A DNA stretch of 64,000 nt from Dipteris shenzhenensis (Eukaryota; Polypodiophyta; Polypodiopsida; Gleicheniales): assembly GCA_047967505.1 (NCBI GenBank), contig CM106538.1; one strand, given 5' to 3'. Under the pieces are notes generated by a model. The model saw nothing but the letters and a program-made list of their open reading frames with translations, was not told where the DNA came from and searched no databases. Shown here piece by piece: positions 21,879 to 32,393 of the stretch (positions within the stretch are counted from its first letter, which is position 1; each line of letters starts with the position of its first letter). A program made the position numbers and the translations under genes.

Positions 21879-22860
21879 GTGATGGAAACAAGAAGTGGCT
21901 CATATTCAATAGCTGCTATTGCACCAACAATCCAAGCGTTGAGGATTCGACCACCAACCTTCACTGAAGGTGAGCTAGATGGTACGAACTACACTTTGTG
22001 GAAGTTTAAAATTATTGCTATTCTGGATTCATATGAGCTTCTAGAGATAGTACTGGGGACTGCCACAAGGAACCCTCGACCCAGTAAATCCGGGGAGTAC
22101 GATACCTCCTAATGTCGACCTTCTACGAGCTTGGAAACATAGGAACACAGATGCTCTATGTGCCCTCGTTACAAGTACTACTGATAGTGTTTTGACCTTG
22201 ATTCAGCATACATCTAAGGCAACTGTGGTCTGGAACATATTGAAGAGTTAGTATGAGACGTGGAATCAGACAAGGATCCAAAACCTGGAGAATCTGCTCA
22301 CAGCTAAGAAGTTTAATGAAGGGGAGACAGCGGAGGTGTTCACAACCCGAATTAAAAATATGTGTGACCGAATGGTTGGTGCTAGGATACAAAAGACTAG
22401 CGAAGAGCTAGCTTGGCGGTGTCTCCGGATATATCCATCAAGGTTTGATGGGTTGGTAACAGCGCTTAACACTCAGGTGAGACCCCAACCATTGTCATTT
22501 GAGGAGTTATGTGCTTTACTTATGGAGGAGGAATTGAGGCTTAAAGCTCAAGATGGAGGCAACAATGGGGATGCTGCATTCTCTACCACTGCGAAAGGCA
22601 AAGGTGGTTCCTCCACCAAAGGTGAGTCCTCTACTAGTGGTGACAAAAAGAAGAAGGGCGGCAAGAAGAAGTTTCAGGGAGAATGCTTCTACTGCAAAAA
22701 GAAGGGCCATGTGATTGTAGGTTGCCGAGTCAAGAAAGCAGATGAAAAGAATGGTACCCTGAAGAAGACAGATAAGGGGAAAGAGATAGCTAAGACAGCA
22801 GAAGCAAAGTTGGTGGATCTACTATTTATGGCCATTGAGGAAGAGTGTTCCTTAGTTTAA
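21879..22860 (+). pseudogene. gag: Copia 1 gag
   Basis: The N-terminal frame 21879-22112 contains FTEGELDGTNYTLWKFKI, typical of plant Copia gag. After a frame break near 22080, the gag core continues from about 22120 with an in-frame TAG at 22249-22251. Near the C-terminus a CCHC zinc knuckle CFYCKKKGHVIVGC is intact, in a Lys-rich context. A TAA at 22858-22860 separates gag from protease in the same frame. It may be decay or a read-through signal; the other stops make decay more likely. Confidence 0.85.
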
Positions 22861-24095
22861 GAAGCATCAACCACTAATTCATGGGTGTTGGATAGTGGTG
22901 CCTCCCGTCACATGATGTACAAGGAGGGTCTATATTGTTCCATGCAGCCTCTACAGGAACCCATCACCGTGACGGTTGGAAATAATGCAAAATGCCTTGT
23001 TGAGGATACAAGTATGGTTTCATTTGTTTTTGTAAATGGAGATGTTAAGAAACTACCTAATGTGCTGTATGTTCCACAAATCAAGAGAAATTTACTATCA
23101 GTTGCTTCCATAACTGACCTTGACCATGAGGTGAGGTTCAACAAGACAAGAGCAAAAATTCTGGATAGTGCTAGCAATCTTGTTGGCACAAGAGTAAGGA
23201 GGAACAACCTGTATGAGCTAAGTGCTCTTACAGCCACTGCTAGAGTGGACACAAGCAGACTTTGGCACGAAAGATTCAGCCACATCGGATTTGCAGTGCT
23301 GAAGGAGATGCAGAAGCAAGGTATAGTTGCTCACTTACCTACAGTAGTAGAAATCAAAGAACCGTGTGAAGCTTGCATGATGGGCAAGCAACAGAGAAAG
23401 GCATTCCCACAAGAAAGCAAGAATAGAGCAAACGCTCCTCTAGAGTTGGTGCATGTTGACTTGTGCGGTAAGATGCCTACATAGGCCTTGGGGGGATCTT
23501 CCTATTTTTTATTGATTGTTGATGACTATAGTAGGAAGATGTGGGTGTACTTTCTTCACAAAAAGGCTCAAGCTTTTGGTAAATTGAAAGAATGGCTACA
23601 GCTTGTTGAAAATGAAACAGGGAGAAAAGTGAAGAAAATCAGATTGGATGGTGGTGGTGAGTTTGTTTCTACAAAGTTTGGAGATTTTTGCAAGAGCAAA
23701 GGGATCAAGTGGCAAATGACAACACCACATATGCCTCAGCACAATTCAGTTGTTGAATGCCGAATGCGGACCACCGTGGAGATGGGGAGGTGTATGTTGA
23801 AAGGTGATGGACTGCCAAACCACTTTTGGGCTGAGGCTGTCAATACTATGGTTTACATCCTTAATCGTAGCTATACAAAGGGACTCAAAGGTAAAACACC
23901 ACATGAGGCTTACAATGATAAGAAGCCATCCGTCTCCCACTCCAAAACGTTTGGGTGTGAATGCTATGCACATGTACCAGATAAAGAGAGAAACAAGCTA
24001 CAACCAAAAAGCACAAAATTTATCTTCTTAGGCTATTGTGATGAGAAGAAATCCTATAAGTTGTATGACCGAGAGGCAAAGAAGCATTCCCTGAA
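22861..24095 (+). pseudogene. pol: Copia 1 protease and integrase (pol, truncated)
   Basis: Protease motif VLDSGASRHM at about 22888-22917 is intact. The pre-integrase zinc domain has LWHERFSHIGF and CEACMMGKQQRK. A TAG at 23482-23484 interrupts the frame just after VHVDLCGKMPT. The integrase core continues at 23485 with FLLIVDDYSRKMWVY, IRLDGGGEF (second catalytic Asp kept) and a Glu in VVECRMRT. The C-terminal part FGCECYAHVP is present, then similarity ends near 24095. The open frame runs on to 24144 only because it reads antisense through helicase sequence. Confidence 0.88.
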
Positions 24096-25489
24096 AAGAA
24101 TAAGAAAAGATGATGTTTGGGATATATTCTTTTTTCTAACATGATGTCTTCAAGTAAGAGTCGTTGCTCATTGTTAAGGCTTTGTAATTTCTCATAGTAT
24201 ATTTTGTTGGGCATTAGGTATTGGGAGGATTGTGGTATGGTCATTTTTTTTTGTTGGTCATTTGGATGTTCATTTCAATGGCAAGGTCAAATTTATCAGT
24301 TATGCTCATGGAGTTTGTGTTGGTTATTGGTGGTGTTGTACGTGATGAAGTATTTGTTGTTATTTTAGGGTAAGATTTGATCTTGTCGAATTCTTCAGAG
24401 TTTTTTTCAATTCTTTGTTTGTGATGGTTGTACATGTCATTTCATGTGGTAATGTCTTTGTTTAGTGAGTGCTCTAACATTTGAAAAGGTAAGTACAATA
24501 AGCATTGCTCTCTAGAATGAGCTTCAGGATCTTTAATGATGTTGTAGTTATTGAAACATATTATTTTTTGCCTTCTTTGAGACTTGTTTCTTCTCTCACA
24601 AATGTGTATTGCATTGCAAATGTTGCTAGGCATATTGTGTACAAGCAGGGGTTGTGTTTGATGTTGTTTGTGATGATGTCATCAAAGAAGATGTCACTGC
24701 TTGTTAGGTCCATCTTCTCTAGTTGTCATCTTCACCTCAAAAGTAATGCATGTTCGTCGAGCATGCTAGTGATTACATACATAAATTCCCTTGATGTGCT
24801 AGTTAATGGGAGTAAGAGAAATAACTAGACTACTTGTTGGGCATTGATGTGTTGTGTATTCAATATTGCATTACCCACTTTCCTAGACTAGTTAATGGGA
24901 GTAAGAGAAATAACTAGACTGCTTGTTGGGCACTGATGTGTTGTGTATACAATATTGCATTACCCACTTTCCTTATACGTTCACTTGCTAGCTACTTTCA
25001 TTGGATTCTTTGCATAAGGGCTTTTTTGATAGCATTGTTTGTTTCCTTATCAATCTTCATAATGTACGATGTGCAATATGATGCTGCTCCATGTGGATTC
25101 AAAATAAATTGCACATCTGTATTAGCTCCCCATAGTTTTAATAATGTTGGGTTAAAATTATTTGTGTGCATGTCTTTGGGGTACCTTCTCAAGAATATTG
25201 TGGGTTGGGAGATGGTGCTATGTAGCACAAAAATGTATTCTTCTTTAAACATTGCTATTTGTTCAAAGAAATCATTGAGTGTAAGTGATGTTGTAGATTG
25301 TTGTGCTAATAATGCTGAAACATGCTTGAAGTTTTGTTTGTAATACTTTGTGTTTGTCGAGACTAGTAGTGGGTGTAGAATTCTTGTTTGAGGGAACCCA
25401 AACCTACATTGCTTGCCTCTTCATAGACATGTTTTCCTACGTGCATTTGCATGTCCTTATAGTGGAGGTCAAGCTATGAGATGTTTGTC
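24096..25489 (-). pseudogene. Helitron RepHel (PIF1-like helicase) pseudogene, C-terminal portion
   Basis: Read on the minus strand from 25489 down, broken frames contain in order: a decayed K-x-C-R-F-G-F-P-like region; PTIFLRRYPKDMHTNNFNP; GANTDVQFILNPHGAASY; VGNAILNTQHISAQQ; SREF with LDEHALLL; CLATFA; KDPEAHSREQCLLYLPF; and LNNEQRLLLEDIM with FLFFSG. This is the order of the region between the Rep and helicase domains and the start of the PIF1 helicase in plant Helitrons. It stops at about 24096, just before the Walker A motif, where Copia 1 begins. The preceding part of the gene lies at 40806-41640, displaced by the LINE insertion. Many stops; dead. Confidence 0.85.
24801..24978 (+). repeat. 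89-bp tandem duplication inside the helicase pseudogene
   Basis: AGTTAATGGGAGTAAGAG starts at 24801 and again at 24890, and about 85 bp follow with few differences. The duplicated segment includes the block encoding NAIL.TQHI.AQQ, so the duplication occurred within the helicase sequence. Confidence 0.9.
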
Positions 25490-25506
25490 AAGATGTATTT
25501 GTCTAT
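25490..25506 (+). repeat. LINE target-site duplication, left copy (17 bp)
   Basis: AAGATGTATTTGTCTAT is exactly repeated at 40789-40805. It is followed at once by a T run (25507-25513), the complement of the LINE poly(A) tail, as expected for a minus-strand LINE. Confidence 0.93.
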
Positions 25507-25869
25507 TTTTTTAACGCAAAAAGTAGTGCTAGTTATATTGCTTGAAAATGAGAGTACAAGAAGGCCTAAAGGCTAGCGGGCTCTAATCACAAAATGGATA
25601 CAGCTCGTGGTAACAAAATAATTACAAGCCTCTCAGGGCATAATCATCTGAGTGTGGACAAACAGCCACGGTGGGGGGGAGTAATGCCACTGAAGACTAG
25701 CAGAGTGGTGGAAGAATAGCTCTTGATGGTCCTAGTTGCGAAGGAAGCACCATCGCTTCTCCTTCCCTACCCGGGTCTCCCCCTGAATCTTATCCCACTA
25801 CCCTTGAGCATGTGAATGATCATGCTCCAAATGTCCGATAGGGTCTGGCTAGCAAAGGAAACATGATCT

Positions 25870-28146
25870 CCTAGGGTCTACGCACATCTGGAAGTCCAGA
25901 TATGCCAACCTACAATACTCCCTATGATCTCCCAAACTGGGTGCAGAGTCATCGCTCCTACATCTGTCTCTGTTAGATGCCAAGGGAAGCTATCCATGTA
26001 TGCCCAGGTGGCCTGCATGATGAAGAAAACTGGATCCTGCCAGGAGAACTCGTAAGCCAAGTGATGTCCCATCTCGGCGCTACACCAATAAACGGCTCCC
26101 CAAGTGACTAGTCCTAGCTCGGGTGTAGCCCTCACTAAGATCCCCATGACTCCCTTCCACACTATCTGAGCATGCGAGCAGCTCCAAAGGCAGTGCTTCA
26201 GGGACGACTCCTCCGGAAAACACATCTAGCAGTACCCTTCCTACGCCATCTACCTCAGCCATCTCCCAACTGGTAGCCCCTTGTGGACCACCATCCAAAG
26301 AAAATAAGAGATCTTCCTCGGCCACCAACTTGCCCAAAGAGTCTTCCAAAATGTACAAAGAAAAACCAGAGATATCCCTTGGGCATACCAACTATGTGCC
26401 TAGGTGGGTAGCCTGTGCTAGAGAGCCCCAAGAGCACGCCTACCAGTACGTGCACTGAATGAGAAGGGGGTAGGGTTCTCTAAGGTCTCCAGTGGTGGCC
26501 AGCACCACTCCCCTGGATCCCACTCCACCTCTATCAAGGAGCGACCCTCCCAAATCTAGAGTCTCGAGTCCTAGTCCTAAACAATTAGGGGGTCTATATG
26601 CCATGCTTTCCCTTGTAGCCCTATGATGCGAAGGCACTGCCAGGGAAGCTAGGGGTCGATCATAGCCTCTCTGCTCTGGAGATGGCTACCATCGGCTACA
26701 GAGAAGAAGTGGATCGAAGAGTCCGAGAAAAGGCCTGCAACCACCAAAGGAATGCCACGGGGTGTGAACTGCCCTAGCCACCTCTCATCTTCTGGGAAGA
26801 GATGTCTGGTGATCACTGGAATCCTCCAACCTGTAGGAATGGTAGCATCGATCTCTGCTCACCGAGCCTGGATCCCACGGGCCGTGTGCTGCAACTTCCT
26901 CCAGACCGAGACGAGGCCACGGAGGAAGGGGGAATGGGACTGAAGTGAAAATCCACCAGATAGATGGATGCCAATCGCCCCCTCTCTAGGGGATACATGT
27001 GCTGAGACCATGCTGAAGCAAGAGCTTCCATGTCTGCCCTCTTGGGGTCATATGCGGATGACTAACTTGCCAAGTAATGCCTGACTCTGTAGTTCTGGAT
27101 CTATGATGCCAAGACTGCCCTTTGTCTGGGGGAGAATGACCGTCTACCAGGTGACCCGGGCTCTGGTGGTGCCAGAACCATCTGAGCCAGACCACAGAAA
27201 TTTCCGCACCAGTCTCCTCAGATGGGCTACGCACGATCTCGAGAAACACCAGCAAGAAGCCACGTACCAAGCAGTGGCTAGAAGGACCTGATTGACCACA
27301 AGGGCCCTGCCTGCCAGAGATAGCCAAGCCATGCTCCAAAAGGCTAGCTTCCATCGTATGGAAACTAGGACCAGTAGGAACTACTGAGCCGGTGTGATAT
27401 CCAAACCTACCTGGAATCCCAGGTAATGTGTCATCTGTCCTCTAGCAAGGAGGTACAATAGCCCCTAGGTCCCCTCCTAAATCCAGCGAAACCCCAGGAA
27501 AATACCCCACTGTGAACTAGCTCCCGGATCTGTAAGAAAACCAACTGACTTATGCCAGTTGATTTTTGCCCCAGCAGCTAGGCAAAAAACCTCTAAAGAT
27601 AATTTCACTCGCTCCAATGACTCGATATCATCCTGCACATACAGGGCCATGTCGTCTGCATACTCGAAATCTAGAAGTTCTGCATCATCCCGAATAGGGA
27701 GGCGCATCCCTCGAAGACAAGTGGTACGGGCTCGTAGGAAGTGAGTCATGGCCTCCACAAAAAATAGGAAGAGGTAGGGTGCAAGCGGGCAGCCCTGACG
27801 TACCGAGCACTCGAGGATGAATCTCTCCCCCATCCTGCCACTGATGATAACCCAGCTAGAGGCCGATCTGTAGAGGCTAGCAAGACCTCTGATCCACTCG
27901 TTCGGGAAACTGAACCAAGAAAGTGTGCCCTCCAAGAAGGACCATTCTACCCTGTTGTACGCCTTCTCAAGGTCAAGAAGGAGTATGGCAAGGTGCTGGC
28001 CACTATGCTGGGCCCACTCCGTTGCCTCTGAGAATGTGAAGATGTTGTCCAAAATGCTGTGATCTTGGACTTATAGGCAGTCGAGAGGAGGGTGATAGGG
28101 CACCACTGTCTGATCTCCTGACGGTCCCCCCCTTTGGGGATGAGGC
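25870..28146 (-). pseudogene. LINE ORF2, C-terminal part (RT and zf-RVT)
   Basis: From 28146 down: LIPKGGDRQEIRQW and ITLLSTAYK (start of RT), a frame break near 28050, then the long frame 28052-27477 with LLDLEKAYNRVEW, VRQGCPLAPYLF and the RT active-site motif EYADDMALY. Downstream are LSLAGRALVVNQVLL with SCWCFSRSC (about 27320-27240) and the zf-RVT-type region with CFPEESSLKHCLWSCSHAQIVW (26220-26150) that precedes the 3' untranslated region. Several stops lie between these blocks. RT would copy the LINE RNA at a nicked target. Confidence 0.9.
28142..28146 (+). repeat. Target-site duplication GAGGC (left copy) of the gag-only LTR element
   Basis: GAGGC at 28142-28146 is repeated at 30802-30806, on the other side of the element. 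Joining the LINE across one copy restores a continuous RT region (…GLICL then LIPKGG…). Confidence 0.92.
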
Positions 28147-28443
28147 TGTTGGTGAAACTAAAAGGAAAGCAAAGAATGGACACAAACTCAGAATACTTGC
28201 ATTACTTGGTTGTAGAATGAAGAAGAGTGAGGTCCTTAAGTAGGCACCTCATACATGCTCACTAACATCATTGATGACCTCAGAGCTCCACAATCATCTC
28301 CTCAATCTGTCCTAGATTCTCTCAATCATCCTATGTGGCTCTCCACCACCTAACTATGCTTGTGGGCACCTAACTGTGCCTCTAGCACTCACACATAGAA
28401 ACATAAGGTGTGCCTGAGGCATACACCTTGAGATATCCCAACA
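28147..28443 (-). repeat. 3' LTR of the gag-only element
   Basis: A 297-bp LTR. It differs from the partner at 30504-30801 by about five substitutions, all transitions, and one 1-bp indel (under 2 percent), indicating a fairly recent insertion relative to the other elements here. Confidence 0.92.
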
Positions 28444-28816
28444 AACCCCCCCTCAAGGAAATGCCTCAGGCTATGTCAAGGATACATCTATTCTCATAGT
28501 TTCTCATGCCATCTCTTGGTGGTCAAGGATAAATCTATGGCTAGGTTCTCATGCTAGCAAGGGTTCCCTTGGGTGTAAGGTAAACAAAAGGATACAAAAA
28601 GACCTTCCAATGGTTATCTTCCCTGCATGTACATGCACACAATGTCTGCAGGAGGTACCGTGGAACAAAACATACACATGGCCTACATCATAAGGTGACC
28701 AGAGGTGTTTACAAAACACACAAAACACAATAGTTTATTTTCATTCATTTTGGAGGACTATCCAGGCTGAGTACCTTGACATAAAAAGAGAATCTGGAGC
28801 ATACATAGAGATGTGT

Positions 28817-29647
28817 TTAAAATGCATAATCTTCAAAGGATGCCTCATCTTGTGGAGGCTCATTAACTGTAAGTAGATTTGCATTTTCTGTCTTTGCTTT
28901 GGCTCTGCAAAACTTCTCATTATGGTTGTTCTTGCCACAGTGCTTGCATGGATTAATTTTTAAGCAGTCCTTTGAAAGGTGATTTGTCTTTCCACAGTGA
29001 TTGCAAGGGGTATACTTGCCCTTCTGGACTTTTACAGCATAAGTAGTGTCATTGCCTTTCCTGAGCTCCATATGCCTTTCTTCTTCTTGGAGAGCAGAGA
29101 TAATACCTTCAAGATTAGGATTAGGAAGATTTTTCAAAGTGCTAACAATGTGATCATAATCTTCAGGCATACTCTTAAGTAACACTGCCATAGCATCATC
29201 TGGAGTAATAGGAGAGTTGATAGAAGCTAATTGAGTCATAAGACTCCGCATATAGTTGACATGAGCTGCTAAAGTAGTACCACTAGCCATGTTCAATTCA
29301 AAGAAAGAGATTTTAAGTGATAGTTTAGAGATGTGAGAGCTAGCACCAAAAATCATGTCAAGCTTCTGCCAAGCTTTCGAAGGAGACTCCAAGTCAGAGA
29401 TATGGTGAATATAATCATCTCCTAAAGCAAGAGCAATGATACCGTATGCTTTTTCTTCTCTAGCTGGATCCCTTGCCGGTCATGTCGGAGTTGAGGATTC
29501 TCCAGCATTGGAGGTTGTAGAAGAAGTGGTAGGAGTAGGTTTGACAAGTCCCCATAAGTTCTCCCTCATCAATGCAAATTTCACCTTCATCTGCCATGTG
29601 TGGAAGCCCTTTCCATTGAACTTCTCGAGATTAAATAGGGTAGCCAT
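28817..29647 (-). pseudogene. gag: Gag of the non-autonomous element (UBN2-type, two zinc knuckles; one nonsense codon)
   Basis: A single frame of 277 codons starting at Met 29647 (MATLFNLEKFNGKGFHTW) and ending at 28817. It carries the UBN2-type gag core (SKAWQKLDMIFGASSH, LSLKISFFELNMASGT, LLKSMPEDYDHIVSTL) and two CCHC knuckles, CNHCGKTNHLSKDC and CKHCGKNNHNEKFC. The only lesion is an in-frame TGA at 29482-29480, about 55 codons in, plausibly from CGA by deamination. No frameshift is present. Gag would package the element's RNA into virus-like particles with enzymes supplied in trans. Confidence 0.88.
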
Positions 29648-30491
29648 GAGAGGGTCTAACCCAAATATTGGGCAGTGTCTATCTCTCTTACAAGGCAAAA
29701 ATAACTGAAAGACTTCCAAAATATGAGCACTTGATGTAGCAAAGACTAGTGACCAATATTCAAACAATGATGCTTCTTCTTACATGCTTCATAGAAGTGG
29801 GTGAAATAAATACTTTCCAGTCAAAACCAGGTCTAGTAATTCAAAACAAAACTGAAGCCACACTTGTACTGAAGTTATTGAAAGCTTCAAAAAACCAGAA
29901 ATGCTAGAGTAGCATTTTATGTAGCATCATCTTCAAAAACTTGTCCAAAACTGTCAAAACTGAAAAGCTGAACTTGGAGGGCTTGTAGCTCACTCTTCAA
30001 AGCAAAGGAAAAGGGGGTTTCTAAGGCAAAAGAGAGTGGTATACCATAGAAGGTCCTTTGGGAAGAAGAGGTGCAAAAACGCGTCAGGTCGCCCTATCTT
30101 GCCTCTTCAAAGTCGACTGGTTTTTCTCTGATTTCTCCTTGAATATGCAGCCATTGCTGCTCAGATTTCAGCACAGGATAGCTCTAGGTATGGACTAACT
30201 CCCCCTTAAAGGAATTAGAGAAAGATGAAGTGTGATGGGAGAAAACATAGAAGGAACAGTCGATGACTTTCGTGCAATGGTGACGAAACGGGCGCGCCTT
30301 TCTTCAATTCCTCTCAGCCAGAAGTTTGCCCTTTTGAGATAGATCTCCAGCAGGAAGGACGTGGGAAATGGCTAAGAACCAAAGGAGAACAAGCTTAAGC
30401 AAAGTTTGGGAAGAAGAGGGAGAGATGGTGAAGAAGAAGATGAAGAAGAAGATGATGATGTGGCAGAAATGGGATCAAGGGGGATCAAATG

Positions 30492-30503
30492 TCTCTGATA
30501 CCA
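30492..30503 (-). other. Primer-binding site of the gag-only element
   Basis: On the minus strand, TGGTATCAGAGA follows the 5' LTR with no spacer and matches the initiator Met-tRNA site with one change at the end. Confidence 0.9.
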
Positions 30504-30801
30504 TGTTGGTGAAACTGAAAGGAAAGCAAAGAATGGACACAAACTCAGAATACTTGCATTACTTGGTTGTAGAATGAAGAAGAGTGAGGTCCTTAAGTAG
30601 GCACCTCATACATGCTCACTGACATCACTGATGACCTCAGAGCTCCACAATCATCTCCTCAATCTGCTCCTAGATTCTCTCAATCATCCTATGTGGCTCT
30701 CCACCACCTAACTGTGCTTGTGGGCACCTAACTGTGCCTCTGGCACTCACACATAGAAACATAAGGTGTGCCTGAGGCATACACCTTGAGATATCCCAAC
30801 A
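30504..30801 (-). repeat. 5' LTR of the gag-only element
   Basis: A 298-bp LTR in minus orientation, nearly identical to 28147-28443, with TG..CA-type inverted termini TGTTGG and CCAACA. Confidence 0.92.
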
Positions 30802-32393
30802 GAGGCAAATCAAGCCTGTCGCAAGGCTCTCTGGCATCTGTCCATTGGAGAAGATATGCTAGAAGGCTGCGAGCAAGGGCTGGTGGATCTACTCCCAGAA
30901 GGTGGTGAAGAAAGATCTAGAGAGCCCATCCTCACCTGGGCATTTCTGCCCATCAATATCGCTCACAGGATCCTGCATCTCTACCATGGTGAATGGGGCG
31001 AGAAGGGTTTCACTCATGCTAGGTTGCACGAGCGATGGCATATACCTCCACACCTCCTCCCTGCATCGATGAGCACGAGGGTCTGGGGGCTCCTGCTGGA
31101 ACAAGGATTTGTAGAAATCTGTTGCCAAGTCCCTGACCTCGTCTGGATCTGTCGTGACACTACCATCCTGTGCTGTAAGAGATCGGATCTGTTCCCCTAT
31201 TGACCTCTGGCCATGAGTCCTGAAGAACTCTTTACACATCCTGTCGCCTTTCCTAGCCCAAAAGGACTTGGAAGCATGAAACGAGAACTCTGAGCGTCGC
31301 TGGGTGATCTCCTCTAACATGGCTCGGGCTCTAACCTCTTGTCGTCTGAGCTCCTCAGAGCTTGGAGAAGACTGCTGCATCCGCTGTATCGAGTCAAGGT
31401 CTTGTCTCAGACCCCTCTCTTTCACCCACCACTGCTGCCTGACCAAAGTCACCTCCTGCTGACATATGAGACTAGACTCGACAAGAACCTGAGCTACCTG
31501 AGCTGCCACATCCCCCATGGGGTCCCAATCCTACTTTCACAAGTCCACTATCCTACTGTGAACCGCTGCTCTGGAGTAGATGGAGTCTGGGATCTGACAT
31601 GAGCGGGGAGGTCAGGAATAAGAGGCTGAGTCCAGGACTAGGATGACTAGGGCATGGTCAAAGAGGGTCGTCCCATGAACCACCCTTGACTCTCCACCTT
31701 TGCCTATCACCCAATCACTGACATAGAAACGGTCCAACCGCTCCAAAAGTCTGCCTCCCTCCCTCCTGTAACCCCAAGAGAAGTCCAGGCTCCCTGTCCA
31801 TCTGCAGAAGGAAGGCTCCCTCCAACTATCCCGTCCTCCCACAACAAACAAGGAGTCCCATTCTGCCTGCTCCGCGTGAGCTATACCGAGGAACTCTGGG
31901 CCCCGTCCCTGCTGATCCTCTAAAGTCTCAAGGTTATTGAAATCCCCTCCTACAATCCAAGAATCCATCTCTGGCAATAAGTATGTCAAAGAGCTCCAAA
32001 AAGTGGCTCTCTGTCTACGGTCAGGGCATAGATATTGAGGATGCCGATGCGGGATCCCTCAATATTCAAGCCCACCCAAAGCGCTTGTCCTGGGATCAAG
32101 GTGCCAAAACCACACACATGCTAAACTAGAGAAGCATCAATGGAGGTACAAACACCCCCACTCCTCCCCTGCTCGCCAATCGAAGGTTCCCAATAGGTGT
32201 GGGAGCGTCCTGTGAGGACCTTTCCACACTTACTGGTCTGAGAAGCCGAAAGCTTGTGTTCCTGTAATAGGAGCACATCTACCCTTCCCACCAAAGCTGG
32301 CTGGAGCTCCTGTTTGAGCACCATCTTCCCGGGGCCGCGGGTTCCTGATGAGTGGAACCCATTGACATTCCAAGAGATAATGCGTATAATCAT
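30802..32393 (-). pseudogene. LINE ORF2, N-terminal part (AP endonuclease and RT start)
   Basis: ORF2 starts at Met 32393 (MIIRIISWNVNGFHSSG), with VLLLQEHKLS. After a break around 32000-32100 the endonuclease continues (31989-31612) with WIVGGDFNN and RLDRFYVSD, ending in FDHALVIL where the usual catalytic SDH has become FDH. The linker to RT (31518-30889) has SFWARKGDRMCKEFFR and CPGEDGL. It joins the C-terminal part at 28146 across the gag-only element. The ORF2 start overlaps the ORF1 stop as ATGA. Confidence 0.9.

Larger units (their letters stand above)
21139..24095 (+). mobile_element. Copia retrotransposon 1, 3'-truncated (LTR, gag, protease, integrase; no RT)
   Basis: Order on the plus strand: probable 5' LTR (about 21139-21807, boundaries uncertain because there is no second LTR), primer-binding site TGGTATCAGAGC at 21808-21819 (complement of initiator Met-tRNA), gag, protease and integrase. 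Similarity ends abruptly near 24095, where Helitron helicase sequence in the opposite orientation begins. Reverse transcriptase, RNase H and the 3' LTR are missing, and several stops interrupt the frame, so it is dead. Confidence 0.85.
28147..30801 (-). mobile_element. Gag-only LTR retrotransposon (TR-GAG type), structurally complete
   Basis: LTRs 28147-28443 and 30504-30801 begin TGTTGG and end CCAACA. On the minus strand the order is: 5' LTR (30801-30504), primer site TGGTATCAGAGA at 30503-30492 directly against the LTR, a leader, one gag gene (29647-28817), a G-run polypurine tract against the 3' LTR (about 28456-28444), 3' LTR (28443-28147). A 5-bp target duplication flanks it. There is no protease, integrase or RT in the 2,655 bp, so it depends on another element's enzymes. 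This matches the known plant TR-GAG class of non-autonomous elements. Confidence 0.92.

Noticed and set aside
22858-22860. In-frame TAA between Copia 1 gag and pol as a programmed read-through
   Set aside because: Other stops and frame breaks elsewhere in the same element make simple decay the better explanation.
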